A DNA stretch of 64,000 bases from Halochromatium sp. GTDB lineage: Bacteria; Pseudomonadota; Gammaproteobacteria; Chromatiales; Chromatiaceae. Shown in pieces: positions 22,634 to 32,893 of this stretch. Every line of letters starts with the position of its first letter. Position 1 is the stretch's first letter. A program made the translations under genes and the position numbers. The stretch spans positions 1-64,000 of the forward strand of contig POWB01000016.1 of NCBI GenBank assembly GCA_010912705.1, written 5' to 3'. The notes under the pieces were generated by a model that saw only the letters and a program-made list of their open reading frames with translations, was not told the DNA's origin and made no database searches.

Positions 22634-22825
22634 CACACCACTGAGGGCGTCGCGACACCGACGTCGCAACACCGATGCAGGCCGCCGATGGAGCGGCCCC
22701 TATTTGATGCAATCTGCTGATGTACTGCCAGATATGCGAATCGCTCACGCGGCAGCCGAATCGCAGATTGCAGGTCAACCCAATCCCTGAGCTACGTCAT
22801 TTTTGGTGCTTTGAAAGAGGTTTGA

Positions 22826-24109
<1,284 letters not shown>

Positions 24110-24126
24110 TAACCGTTGTCATCGTT

Positions 24127-24155
24127 GGGGCACGACAGCACGCCTGGCGTGCCCC
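24127..24155 (+). other. Hairpin between eno and ftsB
   Basis: GGGGCACG (24127-24134) pairs perfectly with CGTGCCCC (24148-24155). Only CTTAAG follows, so it is at best a weak terminator or a processing/stability element that could reduce ftsB expression relative to eno. Confidence 0.5.
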
Positions 24156-24186
24156 TTAAGCCTGCCGACAGAGGGGATTTGACAGG

Positions 24187-24477
24187 ATGCGCTGGCTGGT
24201 TATTGCACTCATCGTCCTGCTTGGGTTCCTTCAGTATCGGCTTTGGGTCGGCGATGGCAGCGTTGCTGAGCTACATGCGCTGCGCGGGCGCATCGTCGAC
24301 ACCGAAGCGGAGCTGGCTCGCTTACAGGCGCGCAACAATGCACTCGCGGCGGAGGTCAAGGATCTGAAAATCGGCCTAGAGGCGATTGAGGAGCGTGCTC
24401 GCAGTGAGCTCGGCATGATTCAGTCCGGTGAGGTCTTCTTGCAGGTGGTTGAGAAGCCAGTGGAGACGTCACCATGA
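24187..24477 (+). CDS. ftsB: Cell division protein FtsB
   Basis: A 96-residue bitopic inner membrane protein with an N-terminal transmembrane helix (MRWLVIALIVLLGFLQYRLWVGDGS) and a periplasmic coiled coil (ELHALRGRIVDTEAELARLQARNNALAAEVKDLKIG), then EAIEERARSELGMIQSGEVFLQVV, typical of FtsB. It forms the FtsQ-FtsL-FtsB divisome subcomplex. Position between eno and ispD is the classical location of ftsB. Its stop overlaps the ispD start by four bases (ATGA). Confidence 0.93.
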   Translation: MRWLVIALIVLLGFLQYRLWVGDGSVAELHALRGRIVDTEAELARLQARNNALAAEVKDLKIGLEAIEERARSELGMIQSGEVFLQVVEKPVETSP

Positions 24478-25193
24478 CCGAAAGCCCACGACATTGGGTC
24501 GTGCTGCCGGCGGCGGGCGCTGGTCGTCGTTTTGGTGGCCCGGTGCCAAAGCAGTATCTGATGCTGCGCGGTCGCCGGGTCATTGAGCACAGTATTGCAG
24601 CCTTTATTGAGCACCCCTTGATTGCCGGCTGCGCTGTTGCCCTGAGCCCTGAGGATGCCTGGTGGCCAGAGACCGCTTATGCCAATCATCCAGCGGTTAA
24701 GCGCGTTGACGGCGGCGCCGAACGCTCTGATTCGGTGGCCAATGCGTTAACCGCCTTGGTTGGGCAGGCGGCCGACGCTGATTGGGTACTGGTCCATGAT
24801 GCGGCTAGGCCCTGCCTCGCCGCCGCGGATCTCGATCAGCTGCTCGCAGCCTTGGCTGATGAGCCAGTGGGCGCATTGCTTGCGGTACCGATCCAGGATA
24901 CGGTCAAGGCATCCGAAGAGGCCTTTGATGCTCGAGTTGAGCGCACGCTGCCACGCCAACAGCTCTGGCGCGCCTATACACCGCAGGCCTTTCGACTCGG
25001 GCAGCTGCGTGAAGCCCTGGCCTATTGCCGAGCACAAGGCATTGCCATCACTGATGATGCGAGTGCCATGGAGCAGCTCGGATTGCGACCACGATTGATC
25101 GAAGGACGTACCGATAACATCAAGATCACCCGGCCCGAGGATCTCCCTCTGGCCGAATTCTTCCTTGAGCAACAAGGTCACCAGGAGCCATGA
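24474..25193 (+). CDS. ispD: 2-C-methyl-D-erythritol 4-phosphate cytidylyltransferase
   Basis: A 239-residue MEP-pathway enzyme that couples CTP to methylerythritol phosphate. It has the nucleotidyltransferase loop VVLPAAGAGRRFGGPVPKQYLML, then VKRVDGGAERSDSVANALTAL, DWVLVHDAARPCLA and the C-terminal LWRAYTPQAFRLGQLREAL with DDASAMEQLG and NIKITRPEDLPLAEFFL. It is translationally coupled to ftsB and followed, after 73 bases, by ispF. Together with ispG further downstream in this window it shows isoprenoid synthesis by the MEP route, as expected for a carotenoid- and bacteriochlorophyll-making lineage. Confidence 0.97.
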   Translation: MTESPRHWVVLPAAGAGRRFGGPVPKQYLMLRGRRVIEHSIAAFIEHPLIAGCAVALSPEDAWWPETAYANHPAVKRVDGGAERSDSVANALTALVGQAADADWVLVHDAARPCLAAADLDQLLAALADEPVGALLAVPIQDTVKASEEAFDARVERTLPRQQLWRAYTPQAFRLGQLREALAYCRAQGIAITDDASAMEQLGLRPRLIEGRTDNIKITRPEDLPLAEFFLEQQGHQEP

Positions 25194-25266
25194 TGAGGTC
25201 AACAGATGCCAAGCCTAAGCGGCTGCTCAGCGCGAATACGCGGTCGTCTGAGGTCGGAGGCTCCCA

Positions 25267-25758
25267 ATGCTGATCGGGCAGGGCATCGATGCCCATCGCT
25301 TCGCACCGGATCGGCGGCTGATCCTTGGCGGCGTCGAGATTCCACATGAGCTTGGACTCGAGGCGCATTCGGATGGAGATGTCCTGCTGCATGCGCTTTG
25401 TGATGCGCTGCTCGGGGCCGCCGGACTTGGTGATATTGGCCATCACTTCCCCGATTCCGATGCCGCATTTAAGGATATCGATAGCCGGGTACTGCTGCAG
25501 CGCGTGTTGCAGTCGCTCACTGAGCGCGATCTGCGGGTCCATAACGCGGATCTCACGGTTGTCGCACAGGCGCCCAAGCTCGCCCCCTTTATCGCCTCGA
25601 TGCGTGACTGTATCGCCGCAGATCTTGGCTTACCCATGGCGCGGGTGAACATCAAGGCCACCACCAGTGAGCGGATGGGCTTCACCGGCCGCGGCGAAGG
25701 GATTGCCGCCTTCGCTGTCGTCCTGCTCGACGACTCCGGGCTCTCGGCAGCACTGTGA
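25267..25758 (+). CDS. ispF: 2-C-methyl-D-erythritol 2,4-cyclodiphosphate synthase
   Basis: A 163-residue MEP-pathway enzyme, active as a trimer with zinc. Motifs: IGQGIDAHRFAPDRRLILGGVEIPHELGLEAHSDGDVLLHALCDALLGAAGLGDIGHHFPDSD, which contains the metal-binding Asp-x-His and the second His, KDIDSRVLL, and VNIKATTSERMGFTGRGEGIAAFAVVLL at the C-terminus. It ends by overlapping the truD GTG start (GTGA), so the two should be translated together. Confidence 0.97.
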   Translation: MLIGQGIDAHRFAPDRRLILGGVEIPHELGLEAHSDGDVLLHALCDALLGAAGLGDIGHHFPDSDAAFKDIDSRVLLQRVLQSLTERDLRVHNADLTVVAQAPKLAPFIASMRDCIAADLGLPMARVNIKATTSERMGFTGRGEGIAAFAVVLLDDSGLSAAL

Positions 25759-26846
25759 GTGCGCCACAGAGCCCGGCGGCGATCGAGTCGTTGCAGCCAG
25801 TCTCATGGCGCTCGTTTTCCGAGCTGCCTTATGCCTTCGGTGGGCCTGCACTCAGCGCCCTGCTGCGCAGGCAGCCGGACGATTTCATCGTCGACGAACT
25901 GTTAGCCTTTGGCCCTGACGGCGACGGGGAGCACGCGCTACTGCGTATCCGCAAGACCTCCGCGAATACCGAATGGGTTGCACGGCGCATCGCCTCCTTG
26001 GCTGGTGTCTCGATCAAGGCGATTGGCTATGCTGGGCTCAAAGATCGGCATGCAGTGACCACGCAATGGTTCTCGGTCTATCTCAGCTCGGCGCCAGAGC
26101 CGCGCTGGCGGCTGCTCGCCGAAGAGGGGATCGAGGTCTTAGAGCAGCATCGGCACCGGCGTAAGCTCAAGCGCGGCTCCTTGGCTGGGAATCAGTTCCG
26201 TATTCGACTGCGCGAGATTAGCGGTGATCTTGATGCCGCAGCATTGAAGCTCGAGACCCTGGCCGCGAAGGGCGTCCCCAACTATTTTGGGCCACAACGG
26301 TTCGGTCGCGGTGAGGCCAATCTGCTCAGGGCGCAGGCCCTCTTTGCTGGCGCGGCGCCACGGACGAGTCGACATCAACGTGGCCTTTGGCTGTCGGCAG
26401 CGCGCTCACAGCTATTCAACGAACTGCTTGCACGTCGAGTCGAGCGGGGTGACTGGCGGGCGGCCTTGATTGGCGACCGCTTACAACTCCGCGGCAGTCA
26501 CTCGCATTTCCTGGTCGACAGCATCGATCAGCACATCTCAGAGCGTCTGCACTCGGGCGATCTGATTCCAACCGGTCCGCTCTTCGGCGACGGTGAGCCA
26601 CTGACCGCTAGCCAGGTGCGTGCGTTGGAAGATCAGGTTGCCAGCGATTACCCGGATTGGATTGAAGGGTTAGCGGCAGTTGGCCTCAAGCAAGAGCGGC
26701 GCGCCTTGAGGCTAGACGTCGAAGAGCTTGCGCTCGAGCCCGAGTCGCCGAATGAGGCCGTCCTATCCTTCACGCTGCCGGCCGGTAGCTACGCGACTAG
26801 CGTCTTACGCGAACTCACTAACTGGACCGAGCCAGCCTCAGGCTGA
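25755..26846 (+). CDS. truD: tRNA pseudouridine(13) synthase
   Basis: The 363-residue enzyme starts at GTG 25755 and overlaps ispF by four bases. It modifies U13 of tRNA-Glu. Family motifs: RRQPDDFIVDELLAFGPDGDGEHALLRIRKTSANTEWVARRIASLAGVSIKAIGYAGLKDRHAVTTQWFSVYL, where the Asp of GLKDRHA is catalytic, LKRGSLAGNQFRIRLR, KGVPNYFGPQRFGRGEANL and SAARSQLFNELLARRV, closing with FTLPAGSYATSVLRELTNW. Length is normal. It is the last gene of this plus-strand series and is convergent with nhaD. Confidence 0.96.
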   Translation: MSAPQSPAAIESLQPVSWRSFSELPYAFGGPALSALLRRQPDDFIVDELLAFGPDGDGEHALLRIRKTSANTEWVARRIASLAGVSIKAIGYAGLKDRHAVTTQWFSVYLSSAPEPRWRLLAEEGIEVLEQHRHRRKLKRGSLAGNQFRIRLREISGDLDAAALKLETLAAKGVPNYFGPQRFGRGEANLLRAQALFAGAAPRTSRHQRGLWLSAARSQLFNELLARRVERGDWRAALIGDRLQLRGSHSHFLVDSIDQHISERLHSGDLIPTGPLFGDGEPLTASQVRALEDQVASDYPDWIEGLAAVGLKQERRALRLDVEELALEPESPNEAVLSFTLPAGSYATSVLRELTNWTEPASG

Positions 26847-26847
26847 G

Positions 26848-26871
26848 GCCAGCGAGCCGAGGCTCGCTGGC
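26848..26871. terminator. Palindromic hairpin between convergent truD and nhaD
   Basis: GCCAGCGAGCC (26848-26858) and GGCTCGCTGGC (26861-26871) are an 11-bp inverted repeat with a 2-base centre, usable as a roughly 10-bp stem on both strands. No T-run is present. It starts two bases past the truD stop and 61 bases from the nhaD stop, so it may end transcription from both sides. Confidence 0.55.
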
Positions 26872-26931
26872 TGTACGACTGCCAAGATCGCGGGCTTTCC
26901 CTCGCCTAAACGCTCAATTGTCTGCTGACAG

Positions 26932-28353
26932 TCAACTATTAATCGGGATCGAGAAGGTCCAGAAGTTGACGATAAAGTGGGCGATGATGCTAGCAAAGTA
27001 GCCTAGAGCGATGAATTTGGTCCACCGCAGGTGCTCGAAGAAGGTGTAGACACCTTTCGCTTGTCCCATCAGCGCAACGCCCGCCGCTGAGCCAATCGAC
27101 AGCAGACTTCCGCCAACGCCGGCCGTCAGCGTGACCAGTAGCCAGTGCCCCTGAGACATGTCCGGATTCATCGTCAATACCGCGAACATGACCGGAATGT
27201 TATCGACCAGCGCTGAGAGGATGCCGACCATGGTATTAGCAAAGACCGGACCGACATCGATATAGGCGAACGCAGACAGCAGTTCGAGGTAGCCGATGAA
27301 GCCGAGGCCGCCGACACAGAGAATGACGCCATAGAAGAACAGCAGCGTATCCCATTCCGCCCGGGCAATCTTATTGAAGATGTCGAATGGCATGGTGTCT
27401 TCGAGCGTTCCGGCCTTGACGGTGGACATCTCGCCGCTGATGTAGAGGTAATAGCTAAAGAACTTCAGGTAGGCGAGGCCGGTCATCATGCCCAGCACCG
27501 GCGGCAGATGGAAGAAGTTGTGCACGCTCACCGCCGTCGCGATGGTGAGCAGGAACAGCAAGACGATGCGCTTGGCGCCGCGCTTGGTCTTGACCACCTC
27601 GTCACTCGGGGGCGGGGTCTCGTCGGGGATCGCCTTATTCATGAAGTAGGCGGGCACCAGATAGTTGACCAGCGCCGGGATGAAGAGCAGGAAGAAGGTC
27701 TGGAACGGCAAGATACCCTTCTGCCAGACCATCAGGGTGGTGATGTCACCAAAGGGGCTGAAGGCACCGCCGGCATTAGCGGCAATGACAATGTTGATAC
27801 AGCCTAAGGCGACGAACCTTGGCTTATCCGCACCAACAGCCATGACCACCGCGCACATCAACAAGGCTGTAGTCAGGTTATCCGCGACCGGGGAGATGAA
27901 GAAGGCCAGAAAGCCGGTCATCCAGAATAGCTTGCGATAGCTGTAGCCGCTGCGGATCAGCCAGGCGCGCAGCGACTCGAAGACCAGCCGCTCCTCCATG
28001 GCGTTGATATAGGTCATGGCTGCGAGCAGGAACAGGAACAGCTCGGCAAACTCCATGATGTTGTGGTGCACGGCGTCGGCGACGGCTTGAGAGTCTCCGC
28101 CATGGCCGGTGTAGAAGTAGGCGATAAACACCCAGATCAAGCCGGCCGCCAAGACCACCGGTTTCGACTTGCGCAGATGGGTGAATTCCTCAGCCATCAC
28201 CAGCGCGTAGGCGATGACGAAGATGAGGATTGCTGTGTAGCCGACCCAGTTGCCGGTCAGGTCGATATGGTTGGACCCGTCGGACGCGAACGCGAGCGAC
28301 GATAATGAAAAGAGCAGCAGGCCAAACGCGACCTTGATTGCGGGATAGTGCAT
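26932..28353 (-). CDS. nhaD: Na+/H+ antiporter NhaD
   Basis: The 473-residue polytopic inner-membrane protein begins with a hydrophobic leader (MHYPAIKVAFGLLLFSLSSLAFAS) and continues with many transmembrane segments. Segments HHNIMEFAELFLFLLAAMTYINAMEERLVFE, FLAFFISPVADNLTTALLMCAVV, NIVIAANAGGAFSPFGDITTLMVWQ and VDNIPVMFAVLTMNP are characteristic of NhaD in the ion transporter superfamily, with the SPVADNLT and SPFGDITT loops holding acidic transport residues. It expels sodium in exchange for protons, typical of marine or haloalkaliphilic bacteria. It lies 26 bases after the V/A-ATPase B gene on the same strand, so both are likely in one operon, linking the pump or synthase to sodium balance. 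Confidence 0.95.
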   Translation of the reverse strand: MHYPAIKVAFGLLLFSLSSLAFASDGSNHIDLTGNWVGYTAILIFVIAYALVMAEEFTHLRKSKPVVLAAGLIWVFIAYFYTGHGGDSQAVADAVHHNIMEFAELFLFLLAAMTYINAMEERLVFESLRAWLIRSGYSYRKLFWMTGFLAFFISPVADNLTTALLMCAVVMAVGADKPRFVALGCINIVIAANAGGAFSPFGDITTLMVWQKGILPFQTFFLLFIPALVNYLVPAYFMNKAIPDETPPPSDEVVKTKRGAKRIVLLFLLTIATAVSVHNFFHLPPVLGMMTGLAYLKFFSYYLYISGEMSTVKAGTLEDTMPFDIFNKIARAEWDTLLFFYGVILCVGGLGFIGYLELLSAFAYIDVGPVFANTMVGILSALVDNIPVMFAVLTMNPDMSQGHWLLVTLTAGVGGSLLSIGSAAGVALMGQAKGVYTFFEHLRWTKFIALGYFASIIAHFIVNFWTFSIPINS

Positions 28354-28379
28354 GGAGACTCCTTGACGGCTGAGTCGCG

Positions 28380-29759
28380 TCAGTCGTTACCCTGATAGTA
28401 CTTCGCCAGCTCGGTCTCCGAGAGGCGGGTGAGGCTGTCGCGCGGGAAGGCGCTCATGAGCTCCCAGGCGAGGTTCAGCGTGGCCTCGATACTGCGATCT
28501 TCGGCCTCGCCCTGGCCGACGAAGCGCTGATCAAAGTCGTCGGCGAATTTCAGATAGCGACGGTCGCGCTCGGAGAGCTCATCGGCGCCGATGATGCTGG
28601 CCAGGTTGCGGGTCTCGAGGGCGCGGGCGTAGAGCGCATAGAGCTGGGCCGCGACCTTGGGATGATCTTCGCGCGTGTCATCCTTGCCGATGCCGTCCTT
28701 CATCAGCCTTGAGAGGCTTGGTGAGATGTGCACCGGCGGGTAGATGCCCTGGTTCTGCAACTCGCGCGAGAGCACGATCTGGCCCTCGGTGATGTAGCCG
28801 GTCAGGTCTGGTATCGGATGCGTGATGTCGTCGGACGGCATCGAGACGACCGGCATCATGGTGATCGAGCCATGGCGCTCATGGATACGGCCGCAGCGCT
28901 CATAGATCTCGGCGAGGTCCGAGTAGAGATAGCCGGGATAGCCCTTACGCGCTGGCACGTCACCCTTGGCAGTCGCGACCTCGCGTAGCGCTTCGGCGTA
29001 GTAGGTCATGTCGGTCATGACCACTAAGACATGCCGATCGAGATCATAGGCCAGGTACTCGGCGACCGTCAGCGCGGTGCGTGGCAGGGTCAGGCGCTCA
29101 ACCGGCGGGTCATCGGCCAGGTTGACGAACATCACTACGTTGCGCAGTACGCCGGAGCTGGCGAACTCATCGCGGAAGAACTTGGCATCGGCATAGCTGA
29201 CGCCCATCGCCGCGAACACGATCGAGAAGCTCGAGTCCTCATCCTTGAGCTTGGCCTGGCGCACGATCTGCGCCGCGAGCCGATTGTGCGGCAGACCGGA
29301 GCCGGAGAAGATCGGCAGCTTCTGCCCGCGCACCAGCGAGTTCAGTCCGTCGATGGTCGAGATGCCGGTCTGGATGAACTCGCGCGGATAGCTGCGCGCG
29401 GCCGGGTTGATGGCGGAGCCGCCAACCGCACGGCGGATGTTGGAGAGGATCGGCGGACGACCATCGCGCGGCTCGCCAAGGCCGTTGAACTCGCGGCCTA
29501 AGATCTCCGGGGAGAGGGCGATCTCGACGGGCTCGTCGAGAAAGCGCACCCAGACCGCCTCCAGATCGAGGTCATCGGTGCCCTCGAACACCAGGATCAT
29601 CACCTCCTCGTTGGAGGCGCGAATCACCTGGCCATCGCGGGTGCCACCGCGGCCGTCGGAGATGCGCACGCGATCGCCAAAGGCGACCCCAGGCGTATCG
29701 CGGACCAGGATCAGCCCGCCGCGAACCTCGCTGGCAGTTCGGTATTCTTTGATGCTCAT
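28380..29759 (-). CDS. atpB: V/A-type ATPase subunit B (regulatory nucleotide-binding subunit)
   Basis: A 459-residue non-catalytic beta-like subunit of the V1 hexamer. Landmarks: GREFNGLGEPRDGRPP, INPAARSYPREFIQTGISTIDGLNSLVRGQKLPIFSGSGLPHN (in place of a Walker A), FAAMGVSYADAKFFRDEF, DPPVERLTLPRTALTVAEYLAYDLDRHVLVVMTDMTYYAEALREV and KGYPGYLYSDLAEIYERCGRI. The start ATG 29759 matches the family N-terminus. It follows the A gene with a 185-base spacer containing repeats, unusual because A and B usually abut. The next gene downstream is nhaD where subunit D is often found. Confidence 0.97.
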   Translation of the reverse strand: MSIKEYRTASEVRGGLILVRDTPGVAFGDRVRISDGRGGTRDGQVIRASNEEVMILVFEGTDDLDLEAVWVRFLDEPVEIALSPEILGREFNGLGEPRDGRPPILSNIRRAVGGSAINPAARSYPREFIQTGISTIDGLNSLVRGQKLPIFSGSGLPHNRLAAQIVRQAKLKDEDSSFSIVFAAMGVSYADAKFFRDEFASSGVLRNVVMFVNLADDPPVERLTLPRTALTVAEYLAYDLDRHVLVVMTDMTYYAEALREVATAKGDVPARKGYPGYLYSDLAEIYERCGRIHERHGSITMMPVVSMPSDDITHPIPDLTGYITEGQIVLSRELQNQGIYPPVHISPSLSRLMKDGIGKDDTREDHPKVAAQLYALYARALETRNLASIIGADELSERDRRYLKFADDFDQRFVGQGEAEDRSIEATLNLAWELMSAFPRDSLTRLSETELAKYYQGND

Positions 29760-29944
29760 GACAGGCGATTCATGCTGCTAGGGCTTGAGTCCAAAAAGAG
29801 AAGGCGCGGCTGACCCGTGAATCTCAAGCGATTCATGCTCCGGGGTGGCACCGCGCCATGCGCGTTAGAACCTGTCCATCGACAGCTTCCCGAATTGAGG
29901 CCCCTTGTTGGGCCATCATCGAGAGGTCGAACATGGACAGGTAT
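29760..29944. repeat. Spacer between ATPase A and B genes with a direct and an inverted repeat
   Basis: A 12-bp direct repeat GCGATTCATGCT lies at 29765-29776 and 29828-29839, and a 10-bp inverted repeat ACCTGTCCAT/ATGGACAGGT lies at 29870-29879 and 29933-29942, bracketing about 53 bases that contain further pairing (GGCCCC, GGGCC). No gene fits in the 185 bases. It could fold into a long mRNA hairpin or be the scar of a small inserted element. Confidence 0.8.
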
Positions 29945-31744
29945 TTAGTCATCGCTGTGCTGTTTCGCATACTGTAGCCGGATGGTCTCGAAGGCATCCT
30001 CGATCTCGCGGCCAAGGTCGGTGATGCTCGCGACCTGATCGCTGTTATAGATGGATTTGCAGCGTCGAACCTTGGCCAGCTGCGGCAAGTCCTGCAGATG
30101 GCTCACCGGCACGCCGAGTTCGATCAGGGTCATGCCCTTGTCATAGATCGAGAGGGCCAGATCGAGCAGGGCGAATTGCTTCTGCGGCGAGCAGAAGGTG
30201 TCGACCTCGTCGAGCGCACTCTGCTGCAGCACACCCTCCTTGATCAGCGAGGCGCCTTCCAGCTGCCAGCGCTGGGCATCGGAGAGGGCTTCGGGGCCAA
30301 CCAGGTTGACGATGCGTGAGAGCTCGGCATCGCGCGCGAGCAGGGCCAGCGCCTGGGTGCGGCGGGCCTCCCAGCGGCGATCGACCTCTTTATGCCACCA
30401 TTCGGCCGCAGCGTGGACATGGGCCGAGAAGCTGGTGACCCAGTCGATGCTGGGATAATGACGCGCGTCGGCCAGTTCTTTGGAGAGTGCCCAGAAGGTC
30501 TCGATGATGTCCTTGGTATGGCTGGTCACCGGCTCCGAAAAGTCACCACCGGGCGGCGAGACGGCGCCGATCAGGGTCACCGAGCCAGGGCCGGCATCAT
30601 AGGTCTCGACGCGACCGGCGCGCTCGTAGACCGCGGCCAAGCGCGAGGACAGATAGGCCGGATAGCCTTCTTCGACCGGCATCTGCCCGAGCCGACCTGA
30701 GACCTCGCGCAAGGCCTCGGCCCAGCGGCTGGTGGAATCGGCGAGCATGACCACGTCGTAGCCCATGTCGCGATAGTACTCGGCCATGGTCAGGCCGACG
30801 TAGATCGAGGCCTCGCGGGCGACCACCGGCATATTGGAGGTGTTCGCCACCAGCAGCGTCTTCTCCATCAGCTTACGGCCGGTGTAGGGGTCTTCGAGCT
30901 GCGGGAAGCTTTCGAGCACATCGACCAGCTCATTGCCGCGCTCACCGCAGCCAACATAGATGACGATGTCCGCATTCGACCAGCGCGCGATCTGCTGCTG
31001 TACCACGGTCTTGCCGGCACCAAAGGGGCCAGGCACCGCGCCCTTGCCGCCCTTGAGCTGCGGGAAGAAGCTATCGATGACGCGCTGGCCAGTGATCAAA
31101 GGCGAGATGCCGTCATCGCGACGTAAATAGGGGCGCGGCTTACGCACCGGCCAGCGTTGAAACAGCTTCAGCCGATGACTATGGCCATGCCGATCGCGCA
31201 AATGGCCGATGGTGGCTTCGATGGCATAGTCGCCATTCGGCGCCAGCTCGGTCAGCTCACCCTCAAGCCCCGGTGGCACCAGGATCTTGTGCAGCACGGT
31301 CTCGGTCTCCTGCACCGTACCGAGCACCGTGCCGGGACCGATCTGCTTGCCTGGCTCAAGCTCCGGATTGGGCTCGAATTCCCATTCCCGCTCGCGATCC
31401 AGACCGGGCAGGCTCAAACCGCGGCGGATGTAATCGCCCGACTGCAGCGCGATCTTTTCCAGCGGCCGCTGAATGCCATCGAAGATGCCGCCCAACAGTC
31501 CAGGACCCAGCTCGACCGAGAGTGGCCAGCCGAGGCCCTCGGCCGGCTCGCCGGGGCGCACGCCATCGGTGCTCTCATAGGTCTGCACCGTCGCCTCGCG
31601 GCCATTCAGCGAGATCACCTCGCCGACCAGCCCCAGCTCGCCGATCTTGACCTGCTCGCCACTGCGGATACCGGGCAGATCGATGGTGACGATCGGGCCG
31701 TTGATCTCGCGGATGAAGCCGAGATTATTGCGCTCACTCATCAT
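29945..31744 (-). CDS. atpA: V/A-type ATPase subunit A (catalytic)
   Basis: About 599 residues; the hydrolytic/synthetic subunit of V1. The frame allows TTG 31747, ATG 31744 or ATG 31741; I chose ATG 31744, which overlaps the subunit E stop (ATGA arrangement). Motifs: the beta-barrel start IREINGPIVTIDL, GTVLGTVQETETV with the extra A-subunit insert (residues about 115-200), Walker A GPFGAGKTVVQQQIARW (about 233-249), YVGCGERGNELVDVLESFPQLEDPYTGRKLMEKTLLVANTSNMPV and the Walker B region DVVMLADSTSRWAEALREVSGRLGQMPVEEGYPAYL. It binds ATP between A and B subunits and drives rotation. It sits between the E and B genes. Confidence 0.97.
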   Translation of the reverse strand: MMSERNNLGFIREINGPIVTIDLPGIRSGEQVKIGELGLVGEVISLNGREATVQTYESTDGVRPGEPAEGLGWPLSVELGPGLLGGIFDGIQRPLEKIALQSGDYIRRGLSLPGLDREREWEFEPNPELEPGKQIGPGTVLGTVQETETVLHKILVPPGLEGELTELAPNGDYAIEATIGHLRDRHGHSHRLKLFQRWPVRKPRPYLRRDDGISPLITGQRVIDSFFPQLKGGKGAVPGPFGAGKTVVQQQIARWSNADIVIYVGCGERGNELVDVLESFPQLEDPYTGRKLMEKTLLVANTSNMPVVAREASIYVGLTMAEYYRDMGYDVVMLADSTSRWAEALREVSGRLGQMPVEEGYPAYLSSRLAAVYERAGRVETYDAGPGSVTLIGAVSPPGGDFSEPVTSHTKDIIETFWALSKELADARHYPSIDWVTSFSAHVHAAAEWWHKEVDRRWEARRTQALALLARDAELSRIVNLVGPEALSDAQRWQLEGASLIKEGVLQQSALDEVDTFCSPQKQFALLDLALSIYDKGMTLIELGVPVSHLQDLPQLAKVRRCKSIYNSDQVASITDLGREIEDAFETIRLQYAKQHSDD

Positions 31745-32388
31745 CAACCCCCGAAGATGCTGCCGGTATCGAAGCCGCTCGGCACCAGCCGCTCCAGGAT
31801 GACTTGCTGCAGCCGTGCTTGCAGCCGCGCGACGCGCCCTTCAAAGGTATTGTCGACGCGAATCCGGCCATCGCTGCTCTCGATCATGACCCCGCCCAGG
31901 GCCTCGATCGGCTCTTCGCTGAGCGTGACCTGGGTTCCGCTCGGCAGCCTGCTGACGAAGTCGGCCCAGTGGGTCTTCAGCAGTTTCCGGTCGGCGTTGT
32001 TGGCGCGCACCGCGACCTCCTCGTGCTCGATCTCAGCGAGGGCCGCCTCGATGAAGCCGGTGAGGGTTTGCAGATAGGCTGCGCTATCCTTGGCATAGGC
32101 CAGCATCTGCTCGGCTAGGCGGCCCTCGACCTCGCGCACTAGGTTCCAGCGCACCAGATCCAAGTGGCTCTGTAGCTTGAGCTCCTCGGCCTGGACCTGC
32201 TGGCGGTAGGCGCGATCGCCGAGGGTCTTGGCGATCGCCTCCTCGCGTTGCTCGCGCAGGCGCAGCTTCTCCGCCGCCTCGCGCAGGATGCTGTCGCGCG
32301 AGCGTTGGGCGCGCTCGCGATATTCTTTGGCCAGGCGCTCGGCGCGGGCCAGGATGGCGTTCTCGAGCTGATCTGCTTGGGTCGTCAC
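31744..32388 (-). CDS. atpE: V/A-type ATPase subunit E (peripheral stalk)
   Basis: From GTG 32388 (with GGA six bases upstream) the protein has 214 residues: VTTQADQLENAILARAERLAKEYRERAQRSRDSILREAAEKLRLREQREEA begins a long charged coiled coil, and the C-terminal globular part ends VILERLVPSGFDTGSIFGG. Subunit E forms the outer stalk with the small H/G-type subunit. An upstream in-frame TTG at 32451 would add 21 less typical residues (MTSRLTHATQRHATDRHLG), so the shorter form is preferred. Its stop overlaps the A start. Confidence 0.88.
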   Translation of the reverse strand: MTTQADQLENAILARAERLAKEYRERAQRSRDSILREAAEKLRLREQREEAIAKTLGDRAYRQQVQAEELKLQSHLDLVRWNLVREVEGRLAEQMLAYAKDSAAYLQTLTGFIEAALAEIEHEEVAVRANNADRKLLKTHWADFVSRLPSGTQVTLSEEPIEALGGVMIESSDGRIRVDNTFEGRVARLQARLQQVILERLVPSGFDTGSIFGG

Positions 32389-32456
32389 GTCGAGTCCTAG
32401 ATGGCGGTCGGTTGCATGGCGTTGGGTGGCATGAGTGAGTCGAGAGGTCAAGAGGC

Positions 32457-32843
32457 CTAGAGGCCGGCCCCGAACATGCTGGCGAGCCGATCCGCGACCT
32501 CACTGCCGAGCTTCGGCGGCGCGGCGAGCGGCGGCACGGCGACGACGACGATGCGGCCACCCTCGCGGCGGACCCGCTTCAGGTGCTCGACGTCCATGTT
32601 CATCACCGCGTCATCGACGATCACGAAGGCCTGATCGCGTCCCGCGAGTAGATCGCGAAACACCCGATCGACATCGGCCGGAGCCGGATTCGGATGCGTC
32701 TCGAAACCGATCACGCTGAAGCCCTCGGCGAGGCTGTCCTCGCCAAGGAACAGCATCCGCGTCGGTGGGGCTTTCGCACCGGAGGCTGCGCTGGAGGCCG
32801 CGTTAGAGGCCGCCGGGCTATCGCTGGGTGTGTGCTCGCTCAT
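32457..32843 (-). CDS. atpF: V/A-type ATPase subunit F (central stalk)
   Basis: A 128-residue protein. The first 28 residues are an Ala/Ser-rich extension (SPAASNAASSAASGAKAP) not usual in F subunits. The rest, MLFLGEDSLAEGFSVIGFETHPNPAPADVDRVFRDLLAGRDQAFVIVDDAVMN, has the Rossmann-like F fold and its conserved GFxxxG context, ending with PPKLGSEVADRLASMFGAGL. In the complex, F binds subunit D in the rotor. It lies between K and E on the same strand. Confidence 0.88.
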   Translation of the reverse strand: MSEHTPSDSPAASNAASSAASGAKAPPTRMLFLGEDSLAEGFSVIGFETHPNPAPADVDRVFRDLLAGRDQAFVIVDDAVMNMDVEHLKRVRREGGRIVVVAVPPLAAPPKLGSEVADRLASMFGAGL

Positions 32844-32893
32844 CAGGGCTCAGGGCTTTGCAGCAGTTCGGTGCAGCGGCTCAGTGCAGCGGC

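Noticed and set aside
31157..32077. Plus-strand frame of 306 codons opposite ATPase subunits A and E
   Set aside because: Antisense to recognised V/A-ATPase genes; low-complexity composition and no motif.
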